Assembly: GCA_900556675.1 (NCBI GenBank)
Contig: USQE01000011.1
Coordinates: 1-15,466, forward strand
Length of the DNA: 15,466 bases
Origin: an uncultured Collinsella sp.
GTDB lineage: Bacteria; Actinomycetota; Coriobacteriia; Coriobacteriales; Coriobacteriaceae
Reading direction: 5' to 3'
The position numbers and the translations under genes were made by a program. The notes beneath the pieces are model-generated. The model was not told the DNA's origin. It saw nothing but the letters and a program-made list of their open reading frames with translations, and ran no database searches. Shown here piece after piece: positions 7,036-13,318 of the stretch (positions are counted from its first letter, which is position 1; each line of letters opens with the position of its first letter).

Positions 7036-7704
7036 CTATTTAACTTCAAACCTGAAGAGCCTTCGCTCCGGCAGATCGGTCATCTTCATCGTATAGGTCC
7101 CGGGAAACGCTTTCTCAAAACGGACGGTCTCGTAACCTTCGAAATAGTCGTTGGTGTTTTGCATCATGAATGGGACGAGTAACTCGTTCTCCGCCCCAAC
7201 CTGTACAGCAAACGCAGCAGAACCGCCCAGCACCGGCATTGCCTGCGTTATCAGATCGGTATTGACCACAAAGTCATAGTTTGGCGCAGACTCCGGCACC
7301 AAATGCCAAACATACGCTTTAATTCCGCCTTCGACATTGTCCTTATTCCTGACACGCATCTTTACGGCGATAACACACGTGATGTCGGCGTCCTTCAATT
7401 TCGTTTTCGTATCTACGATGCCATATTTTGAATAATCATCATGCGCACGCTTGAGATACTCGCGCGGCGTGAGCAGCTCTGCCCCGTCTATGCAAAACGA
7501 ATACCCGTCAGTCGCCACATCCTTCGACCCCAGAAACGCCCCATCCATCGAGAGCCATTCGCCCTCCGCGTAATATTTTTCAGGAATGACTGTCCGGTTC
7601 CCGTTAACGACGCTCACCCTCATGCCCGCAAGGCCGGTAACAGCACAGCCAAAAAGCGCGAGCATCGACCTTCTCGTCAACAGGGCCTTCTTCATCGCGC
7701 TCAC
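7036..7704 (-). CDS. Exported or membrane-anchored protein, last gene of the ABC-transporter unit
   Basis: Not recognised (222 aa). The GTG at 7704 overlaps the ATPase stop as GTGA; an ATG three codons later (7695) is an alternative. The N-terminus MKKALLTRRSMLALFGCAVTGLAG is a short export signal: TRRSMLAL resembles a twin-arginine motif, and the LFGC that follows is a poor lipobox. The rest (about 35-222) is polar and mixed, with KYGIVDTKTKLKDADITCVIAVKMRVRN and a C-terminal strand-rich part, looking like a folded extracytoplasmic beta domain. In an ABC-transporter operon, candidate roles are an immunity protein, a substrate-binding partner or an export accessory. Coupled translation with the ATPase supports joint function. 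The role is inference. Confidence 0.8.
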   Translation of the reverse strand: MSAMKKALLTRRSMLALFGCAVTGLAGMRVSVVNGNRTVIPEKYYAEGEWLSMDGAFLGSKDVATDGYSFCIDGAELLTPREYLKRAHDDYSKYGIVDTKTKLKDADITCVIAVKMRVRNKDNVEGGIKAYVWHLVPESAPNYDFVVNTDLITQAMPVLGGSAAFAVQVGAENELLVPFMMQNTNDYFEGYETVRFEKAFPGTYTMKMTDLPERRLFRFEVK

Positions 7705-8345
7705 GACCTTTCCCGAACTTTCACAACGGCACCGTCGCGCATGCAGTAAACACGATCGGCTAGCTCCTCGAGCACCTCTCCGTCATGGCTAGACAGAAGA
7801 ACCTCGCGACCCGTTGATGCCGCCATCGCCACAACGCGCTTGAGCATTTCCACGCCCGCTTCGTCGAGGGCATTCGTTGGCTCATCGAGAACAAGCAGCT
7901 TCGGCTTTTCCATAATTGCCGCAGCTATTCCCAGACGCTGCTTCATCCCAAGCGAGTATGCTCGAAACTTCTTTTTTTCGTCTGCATCGAGCCCCACGAG
8001 CCGCAGGGCAGAGCGAATGTCCTCGGGGGTGGCAACGCCATTGATTTGAGCTATGAGCTCCAGATTGTCGTAACCAGACAGATATCCTAAAAAGGAAGGC
8101 GCCTCTATCAACATCCCCAGACTCGGCGGAAACGAGATATCCGCCCCAAGTCTTTGGCCATCGATAATAATCTCGCCCTCGGTGGGTCTAATCAATCCGC
8201 AGACCGCTCGCATGAGCATGGTCTTACCCGAACCGTTTATCCCCTGAAGCCCGACCACAGTCCCAGGGTCAACCTCGATAGACACGTTGCGCAGGACATC
8301 GTTTTTGCCCATGCGCTTCGATACGTCCCTAACGATCACACTCAT
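7701..8345 (-). CDS. ABC transporter ATP-binding protein, BcrA/LanF type
   Basis: A cytoplasmic ATPase of 214 aa that powers transport by the two permeases encoded just upstream. Motifs in order: Walker A GINGSGKT (35-42), a Q-loop region reading MLIEAPSF with Glu in place of Gln, signature SLGMKQR (131-137), Walker B LLVLDEPT (150-157), D-loop NALD and H-loop His187. SLGMKQRLGIA and the IEAP region are characteristic of the bacitracin-resistance and lantibiotic-immunity group (BcrA, LanF). It is short compared with BcrA itself (about 300 aa), lacking a C-terminal extension. The ATG at 8345 overlaps the permease stop as ATGA, and GAGGG lies upstream; a longer in-frame extension to 8516 runs into the permease gene and is rejected. 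Confidence 0.93.
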   Translation of the reverse strand: MSVIVRDVSKRMGKNDVLRNVSIEVDPGTVVGLQGINGSGKTMLMRAVCGLIRPTEGEIIIDGQRLGADISFPPSLGMLIEAPSFLGYLSGYDNLELIAQINGVATPEDIRSALRLVGLDADEKKKFRAYSLGMKQRLGIAAAIMEKPKLLVLDEPTNALDEAGVEMLKRVVAMAASTGREVLLSSHDGEVLEELADRVYCMRDGAVVKVRERS

Positions 8346-9178
8346 ATCTTGTCCCTCTTTTCGATAAGGTCGGCCCTTCGAAACCACAGTCCACCCAACG
8401 ATAGGCATAACGACATAATCACAATTGAAAACAAGCCACTCGAGCCCGTCGCAATTCCTTCTTTGACGATTCCACCCCAGCGCAACAGCATCAAGGCATT
8501 TCCCAGTAGCGCCCAATGCCGCGCATATGCCGAACAGATCAGGTAGCTCATTACAACCGCAAATGAAACTGACGGCCCAAGCACAAACCCAACCGTTGCC
8601 TGCACAAACGCAAGCGCCTCAAAAGCAAGAAAGAGACCTGCGAAAAACGGCAGTGCACCTGCTTCGCTCGCCTTGAGAAACCACGGCGCCAAATTAGCCA
8701 GCTGAAGCGACTCGCCATGGATGACCGCGCTGAACGAGGCACTCACCATCAAGCTCCAAATCACAACAGAGCAAACCACCACGAGCAGCGAAAATGCTGT
8801 TATCGCCGCCACTGAGATAAAACGCGAGACCCACCAAAGGGTTCTCGCCCGGCATCGGACAAGCGTTTGCAAACCAAACCCGTGCAACGATTCGGCGGGA
8901 TAATCGAGTGTTGTATAGAGAATAAGCAGAATGAGAAATAGCCATCCTAGCGGAGGCACAAACATGACCCCGGGCCTAGGCTCAAACGGAGCAGATCCGG
9001 CAAACACGAGCGCAAGATTGTCCGCAAACCCCAAGGCATCCGTCCTGACCCCATACACAGAAGACAAACCGTAGGCGTACACCAGGTTCGCAACGGTCAC
9101 TGCCGCAATCGCAATAAAGGTAATGATGTTCTTCTTCAAAACGGTCCTCAGGTCCGCGGCGACCAGCCTAAACAGCAT
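8342..9178 (-). CDS. ABC transporter permease, second of two
   Basis: A 278-aa integral membrane protein with about six hydrophobic helices (about 17-37, 75-92, 118-140, 170-190, 195-215, 248-265), the size and layout of ABC-2 or LanE/LanG type permeases. Between helices 2 and 3 it has a cytoplasmic-looking stretch LQTLVRCRARTLWWVSRF that probably contacts the ATPase. The ATG at 9178 shares one base with the preceding stop (TGATG), with GGGAG about 8 bases upstream; the stop overlaps the ATPase start. It should pair with the permease encoded at 9178-10059 as a heterodimer. Substrate unknown. Confidence 0.88.
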   Translation of the reverse strand: MLFRLVAADLRTVLKKNIITFIAIAAVTVANLVYAYGLSSVYGVRTDALGFADNLALVFAGSAPFEPRPGVMFVPPLGWLFLILLILYTTLDYPAESLHGFGLQTLVRCRARTLWWVSRFISVAAITAFSLLVVVCSVVIWSLMVSASFSAVIHGESLQLANLAPWFLKASEAGALPFFAGLFLAFEALAFVQATVGFVLGPSVSFAVVMSYLICSAYARHWALLGNALMLLRWGGIVKEGIATGSSGLFSIVIMSLCLSLGGLWFRRADLIEKRDKI

Positions 9179-10059
9179 CAGACCATCTCCCGCCTTTTCC
9201 ACGCCCCAGAAAAAGCCAACGAAGCAAGGGTCAATAATATGATTTCCGCAAAACCGGCTCGAATGTCTGGCCAGTTATTCAGCGATTCCGACCTGATGCT
9301 GTTGAAGATATTGCAGTTAAACCCCACACAAGCCATTACGCCGAAGATCCAGCCATTTGCAAAATGCCACGCAACCATTAGCAGATACGGGACAATTATC
9401 GCTTTGATTCTGCTACGAAACAAAATTGAGAAGCCAGTTACAGCCATGGATAAAGTCCCGAGCGTGACCGCATCGAACAGCGTGTATGCAAGCACATATA
9501 ACAAAGGATGTGAATAAAATAGACCGGAGAAATAGCTATGTAGGTAAAGCCCTACGTAGGTCGACTCATCGACCCGAGGAAGATACGCAGGAAAAAGCAT
9601 CGAGACAATCAGGAAATTGACGAGCAGAGGAATGGCAGTCACTGTAAACGCGGAGAGGAAAGCAGACAGCACCTTTACGTTCACGTATGCCTTTCTGGAA
9701 ACGCGCGTGCATATCTGCATGTCATAACCACTCAAACGCTCAAAGAGGCACGACCAAGATCCGGCCAACATTGCAAGCAGGGGCAGTGCATAGAAAAACA
9801 CCGACGCAGACAGTGGCGCGTTCGCGCTCACAACAATCCAGTTACCGAAGCTGCTTTCACGTGTTTGACCGAGATAGTTTTTGGCTTGCATGCCAACGCC
9901 GTAACCAAAAGAAAGAAGGTTGTGACGTTCTTTTTCCAAATTTGCCCACGGCTCCAGCGCAGCAGCTATTGCAACTGCGACTGCAATCAAGAGAGCAAAG
10001 ATAAAAGCTGGGCGTCTTATCGTTTTCGACAGCTCATATCTTACGAGCCTTTGGTTCAT
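9178..10059 (-). CDS. ABC transporter permease, first of two
   Basis: A 293-aa membrane protein. The start MNQRLVRYELSKTIRR is chosen for the strong GGAGGAGG site just before it; an upstream extension to 10113 runs through an intercistronic hairpin. About six helices are visible (about 17-35, 87-105, 133-155, 185-210, 219-238, 267-285), with a large loop after helix 1 that probably faces outside. The opening RYELSKTIRRPAFIF is typical of ABC-2 permeases, where a short amphipathic segment leads into the first helix. It is the first cistron of the four-gene coupled block. Together with the next permease and the BcrA-type ATPase it resembles peptide-immunity or export transporters; the substrate is not shown by the sequence. 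Confidence 0.88.
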   Translation of the reverse strand: MNQRLVRYELSKTIRRPAFIFALLIAVAVAIAAALEPWANLEKERHNLLSFGYGVGMQAKNYLGQTRESSFGNWIVVSANAPLSASVFFYALPLLAMLAGSWSCLFERLSGYDMQICTRVSRKAYVNVKVLSAFLSAFTVTAIPLLVNFLIVSMLFPAYLPRVDESTYVGLYLHSYFSGLFYSHPLLYVLAYTLFDAVTLGTLSMAVTGFSILFRSRIKAIIVPYLLMVAWHFANGWIFGVMACVGFNCNIFNSIRSESLNNWPDIRAGFAEIILLTLASLAFSGAWKRREMV

Positions 10060-10071
10060 ACGTCCTCCTCC

Positions 10072-10098
10072 CCCTTCCGACCCAGAAAGCCGGAAGGG
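10072..10098 (-). repeat. Intercistronic hairpin abutting the permease ribosome site
   Basis: Arms 10072-10079 (CCCTTCCG on the plus strand) and 10091-10098 (CGGAAGGG) form an 8-bp stem with an 11-base loop. In the transcript the stem lies between the stop of the secreted-protein gene and the GGAGGAGG of the first permease, directly touching the latter. No T tract follows, so it is more likely an mRNA stabiliser or a translation or processing element than a terminator. Confidence 0.45.
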
Positions 10099-10113
10099 AG
10101 CCAATTCAAACAA

Positions 10114-10626
10114 CTATGCGGGAAGCTTGCGGAAATGCCCGACGCAGTCGGGGCTCCATACACCAATAACAGTGCCGTAGCCAGACTCCGCCCATGCAGT
10201 CAGTCGCGCCGCAGATCGCCCGTTCTCACGGACGAGGTTATACATTTCCCACTGTCCCTTGTGATTCGAACGATACGTTCCCTGAGTACAATTCATGCTG
10301 CCGCTACCGCTTGTGTTATACGCACCGTCTGTATATAACCGAAGCGGATTTCCCGTATAACCTTGGATATCCAGATAGAGCGATGAGGAATCATCCTTTT
10401 GACGGTAGCCAGTTGCACTCGTCCCGGCACATTGAAAACTAAATGCCCTATCGGCATTGTTCGTACAGGTCGTAATTCCCGTATCGGCGTTTTGAGTAAT
10501 GCTAGAAACCTGAGAGGTGTCAAACTCCTCTTGCGCGAACGATGCAGCGGGAACCCCTAGGGACAGACCCGCAGCAATCGCCAACCCGACTCCGATTCGA
10601 GTAATAGCGCTCCTTGGCTTAATCAT
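10114..10626 (-). CDS. Secreted four-cysteine protein, possible peptide effector of the cassette
   Basis: A 170-aa precursor. ATG at 10626 is chosen for GGAG six bases upstream. It has a clear Sec signal peptide: basic start MIKPRSAITRIG, hydrophobic core, and AASFA before QEE, with cleavage predicted after residue 31. The mature part (about 139 aa) has four cysteines (TTCTNN, SFQCAG, MNCTQG, PDCVG), enough for two disulfides, and many Gly, Ser, Tyr and Asn residues, suggesting a small beta-rich secreted protein. The layout FSF...GYRQKD...GVW loosely recalls DUF2712-type exported proteins that sit beside BcrA-like transporters in Firmicutes, but this is a weak resemblance from memory. The gene lies between a regulator gene and the transporter genes. 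Candidate roles are a bacteriocin, a signal or a cell-surface factor. Confidence 0.82.
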   Translation of the reverse strand: MIKPRSAITRIGVGLAIAAGLSLGVPAASFAQEEFDTSQVSSITQNADTGITTCTNNADRAFSFQCAGTSATGYRQKDDSSSLYLDIQGYTGNPLRLYTDGAYNTSGSGSMNCTQGTYRSNHKGQWEMYNLVRENGRSAARLTAWAESGYGTVIGVWSPDCVGHFRKLPA

Positions 10627-10655
10627 GGCCTTCTCCAATCAAAAGCGGCTAACAA

Positions 10656-10667
10656 TGCGTCGACGCA
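10656..10667. promoter_or_regulatory. Perfect 12-base palindrome before the secreted-protein gene
   Basis: TGCGTCGACGCA is a perfect palindrome 29 bases upstream of the start at 10626. Its place suggests an operator or leader element for the secreted-protein and transporter genes. No good -10/-35 pair was found in the 109-base gap, which fits activator-dependent transcription or read-through from the regulator gene. Confidence 0.3.
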
Positions 10668-10699
10668 CAGCAACCTTTGCATGAATGGAGAAAGATGTC

Positions 10700-10740
10700 T
10701 GTAAACACTCGCTATTGAGTTGATAATCCAGGCGTTTACA
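10700..10740. repeat. Dyad around the stop of the regulator gene
   Basis: TGTAAAC (10700-10706) and GTTTACA (10734-10740) are inverted copies 27 bases apart, and the second covers the stop codon of the regulator gene. A small ACTC/GAGT stem lies inside. It could be a weak terminator (no T tract follows) or a binding site for the regulator ahead of the secreted-protein gene. Confidence 0.3.
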
Positions 10741-12877
10741 CGTTATCTACCTGCGATAACAATGAAATAAGCTCTGCTTTGTTCTTGATCTTCAACTGGC
10801 GATAGGACGCGGATCGCAGCGCTTGCACCGTAGATGCAGCGTAACCGACATCCTGCGCAATGGTCTTTGTCGTTGTGCCCTCTGCCGTCATCAACAATAT
10901 TCGGGCCTGAACATCGGACAGGGCGCGCGACGTAAGCAGAGCCAGCCGGCGCACGTGAGCTGCTTCGGTGGACCCGTTCGCACGGTACTTCAAGACGGCC
11001 TTCTCGTCCTCAACCGAGCGTACGAGCACGATGTGCGTAACGAGCATGGGCACAGACCAGCAAACAATCACCGTTGCCACGACGACATTGACGGCCGAAC
11101 TTTGCCCCAGCAACGACGCAAGGAACAGAGGCTCGAAAACCGTCAGATCCTGCACCATGTTGAGCAAGACAACCCAGACAGGAGCCGCCGCCCCAAAGCA
11201 AAGCATCCATATCCCAAGCATTTTGCGCTGCGGACAGCTACGCAGCACTATGTATGTAAGCAACATCCCCGTCAGCACCGCGAACCCATGGATTCGCCCC
11301 CTAGTGGCCGCATGGATTAAAGTAGCCGCACCTATTGACACCAACGGCACGATAGCCCGGACACGGGCATGCACCTTAAACGGACGCAGCCCAACAGCGA
11401 GCGAGACCGTAGATGCCACGCCGCACAGCAGGACCGGCGCAGCCATCAACGGATCGCATATACACCTCCATGCCGCGATATAGACAAAAGACCATTCCAC
11501 GGCAGACAGCACCGCCCATACGCACGGGCTTCCGAGCCCAATCGCCCCATCCGTTCTAGTCAGCGCAACTTCACGATTCAGTTTTTCACCCGCGTAGTGC
11601 AGCGACAGAAGCAGTCCGAGACCCAATGCATAGCTTGCGAGAGAAAAGGCGACTGCCCGCGAAACACCGGATCCCCAATCGCTATCCGCCATTACCAAGG
11701 GGCCCGCCGCAAGGAGGATAAAAAATGTTGTGAGCAGGTATCGAAACAGCCGGCGCGTCCGAACTGATGTCAACATATCACCAGCATGCCGCTGCAGCAG
11801 ACCAGGCCCTGTAGCATCACCCTCACCCGCAAACAATGCCACGAGCTCGCGTGAGCCCGCAACCGATGCCTTCCCGTATGCTCGGTGAAGCGTTGTTCGC
11901 ACCGTCGATGGCTTCGTACCCGTCTCCCTGGCAATTTCCGCCGGCGTTTTCCCTTTGAGCAGCAGTCGAACAAACTGCTCTTCTCGAGGCGACAGGGCAG
12001 GGGAAAACACCCCCGCATCGAATGGGTCGGACGTGCGAGGGGTATCCGAATTGTTGTCCCGTTTCTCCCTTAGCAATGTGCATACGAAGGCGGCAACAGC
12101 AATAGCGGACCCCATCGACAGTGATGCAATGACTGCGGCATCGCTTGCAAAGTATGCCACCTCGACAGCCGGAACAAGGCCAATGGGAACTGCTACAAGC
12201 ACAGAACGGGCGAACACGTCGCTCTGTCCCCGACCAAAGGCGCGGGGACAGCAAAGCAGCGGGACCGCAGCCAATACGAGATAGACCAGAGGAATTAAAA
12301 GCATAAGGCCAATTGATGCGGCCGTTACAGAGGGCATCCCCCATGGCTCGGGAACGACTCTCCATGAAACTCGACAGCAAAACAGCAGGCAAGACAGGAC
12401 AACTATTGTTTCTGCAAAAAGTGCGCTCTGCGGTCGGCAGGTCCCCCTTTCGCCGTCCCGCGCCGCCCCCCGTATCAAAGGAGAGCCCGCCGTATTCCAA
12501 ATTACATATGAGAGGAGCAGCGACCCAGTGAAGCACAAGGCACACGAAACGCCATGCAACAGCCAGATTGGTGCAAACACGATTGGAACAGAATCTCCGC
12601 GAGCATAGAAGGCCAAGTCGACCCATTCGGGAACCACCGCAATAGCAGAAAGGAAAACACCGAAGACGCCAAGGCGACCCGGCCGTCTTATTTCTCTCCC
12701 CTTGCGGAGCGCAACGCCATGACCAAACGCCGCGAGGCATGCGCCAAGGATAACGAGCCAGGTCATTGCACCTGATGCCAAGCCGATTGAAGATGAAAAC
12801 CGGTGATAAGGGGTAACCGCCATTACGACGAGCGCAATGGCGAAAGCAGATGTGGCAGAACAGCGGGAAAAGAGCAT
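10736..12877 (-). CDS. Polytopic membrane LuxR-family regulator with two HTH domains
   Basis: A 713-aa protein. ATG at 12877 is chosen because GGAGGT lies just upstream and a consensus -10 box overlaps the alternative ATG at 12898. Order: about eight hydrophobic helices (about 10-270), a linker, a first LuxR-type HTH at about 295-350 (LSPREEQFVRLLLKGKTPAEIARETG, then PSTVRTTLHRAYGKASV), a second block of about eight helices (about 375-620), and a second, more diverged LuxR HTH at about 653-707 (LSDVQARILLMTAEGTTTKTIAQDVG, then ASTVQALRSASYRQLKI). Coriobacteriia carry many membrane LuxR regulators, but these normally have one C-terminal HTH. This reads as an in-frame fusion of two such units. 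It precedes the secreted-protein and transporter genes on the same strand and is their likely regulator (inferred). Confidence 0.92.
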   Translation of the reverse strand: MLFSRCSATSAFAIALVVMAVTPYHRFSSSIGLASGAMTWLVILGACLAAFGHGVALRKGREIRRPGRLGVFGVFLSAIAVVPEWVDLAFYARGDSVPIVFAPIWLLHGVSCALCFTGSLLLSYVIWNTAGSPLIRGAARDGERGTCRPQSALFAETIVVLSCLLFCCRVSWRVVPEPWGMPSVTAASIGLMLLIPLVYLVLAAVPLLCCPRAFGRGQSDVFARSVLVAVPIGLVPAVEVAYFASDAAVIASLSMGSAIAVAAFVCTLLREKRDNNSDTPRTSDPFDAGVFSPALSPREEQFVRLLLKGKTPAEIARETGTKPSTVRTTLHRAYGKASVAGSRELVALFAGEGDATGPGLLQRHAGDMLTSVRTRRLFRYLLTTFFILLAAGPLVMADSDWGSGVSRAVAFSLASYALGLGLLLSLHYAGEKLNREVALTRTDGAIGLGSPCVWAVLSAVEWSFVYIAAWRCICDPLMAAPVLLCGVASTVSLAVGLRPFKVHARVRAIVPLVSIGAATLIHAATRGRIHGFAVLTGMLLTYIVLRSCPQRKMLGIWMLCFGAAAPVWVVLLNMVQDLTVFEPLFLASLLGQSSAVNVVVATVIVCWSVPMLVTHIVLVRSVEDEKAVLKYRANGSTEAAHVRRLALLTSRALSDVQARILLMTAEGTTTKTIAQDVGYAASTVQALRSASYRQLKIKNKAELISLLSQVDNV

Positions 12878-12896
12878 ATGACCTCCATAGCGTGTC

Positions 12897-12902
12897 ATTA
12901 TA
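12897..12902 (-). promoter_or_regulatory. -10 box of the LuxR regulator gene
   Basis: A consensus TATAAT on the minus strand lies 20 bases before the ATG at 12877, giving a leader of only about a dozen bases that still includes GGAGG (12882-12886). No recognisable -35 is present at 17 bases. Confidence 0.45.
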
Positions 12903-13019
12903 TCGCTCGGGCTGCTCGTTTATCTCCACGCCCACACCAGCCAGCATCAACGATTCAGGCGAACTCCAATCCGAGCCAGATCACGGTTCAGCTTTTGTCC
13001 GCAGTCCCCGCATCAAAGC

Positions 13020-13157
13020 GGGATGCGGTTTCCTTTTGAGCGTCGATCTGGAAACTGTATCCCGTTCTGAGTCAATATTCTGGGACGCAGTTTCCGCAGC
13101 ACACCCCATTCGGAAAGCGTGTCCCAGTATTTGGCCGCAAACTGGGGCGCGCTTTCC
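13020..13157. repeat. REP/BIME-like array of alternating 14-base repeats, 62-base period
   Basis: Five related 14-mers alternate in orientation: GGGATGCGGTTTCC at 13020 (+), GGAAACTGTATCCC at 13050 (-), GGGACGCAGTTTCC at 13082 (+), GGAAAGCGTGTCCC at 13112 (-), and GGGGCGCGCTTTCC at 13144 (+). Spacing is strict: 16 bases inside each inverted pair and 18 between pairs, so plus copies recur every 62 bases exactly. Each pair forms a hairpin with 11 or 12 of 14 positions complementary. The consensus is GGGAYRCRSTTTCC. The spacers differ. Alternating orientation is the mark of REP/BIME elements, though multimeric operators remain possible. Confidence 0.75.
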
Positions 13158-13232
13158 GGATGGGTCGAGACGAAGGCCAAGCCAGACAGGCAGCCTCGCA
13201 TCCCGCCATCCTCGCCATCCGCCTGAGCGTGC

Positions 13233-13238
13233 TACACT
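13233..13238 (+). promoter_or_regulatory. Extended -10 promoter of the kinase gene
   Basis: TGCTACACT fits TGnTAnnnT, with TACACT as the -10 box, 80 bases before the start at 13319. There is no good -35. The same hexamer with TGn occurs before the membrane protein-kinase pair at 1751-1756. Confidence 0.4.
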
Positions 13239-13318
13239 AGCAGCATCTATGCCACCGCGAACGGCTCGGCCCCGCGCCCGCCGCTCGCAAACGAACTTTA
13301 AACGCACGAGGGTTGGCC

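Larger units (their letters stand above)
12878..13318. other. Non-coding region between divergent regulator and kinase genes
   Basis: This 441-base gap holds the -10 box of the LuxR regulator at its left end, a REP/BIME-like repeat array (13020-13157) in the middle, and an extended -10 box for the kinase at 13233-13238. Open frames on both strands run through the repeats and have no ribosome sites; they are not credible genes. Confidence 0.7.

Noticed and set aside
8346..8516. 57-residue N-terminal extension of the ATPase
   Set aside because: It lies inside the permease gene and lacks ABC motifs; the ATGA overlap and ribosome site mark the start at 8345.
10085..10105. GCCGGAAGGGAGCC resembles the conserved tip of the SRP (4.5S) RNA
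   Set aside because: The flanks do not form the long SRP hairpin; the match is one arm of the short intercistronic hairpin before the permease gene.
10114..10626. Lactococcin 972-type bacteriocin
   Set aside because: The mature part is about twice the length and has four cysteines; I could not see the expected lactococcin 972 pattern, so only a general secreted-protein call is made.
11823..12950. Second minus-strand frame inside the LuxR regulator gene
   Set aside because: It is out of frame with a protein bearing clear membrane helices and HTH motifs; Cys/Arg-rich content is typical of a shadow frame.
13020..13157. CRISPR array
   Set aside because: Repeats are only 14 bases, alternate in orientation, are imperfect, and no cas gene is present; the REP/BIME pattern fits better.
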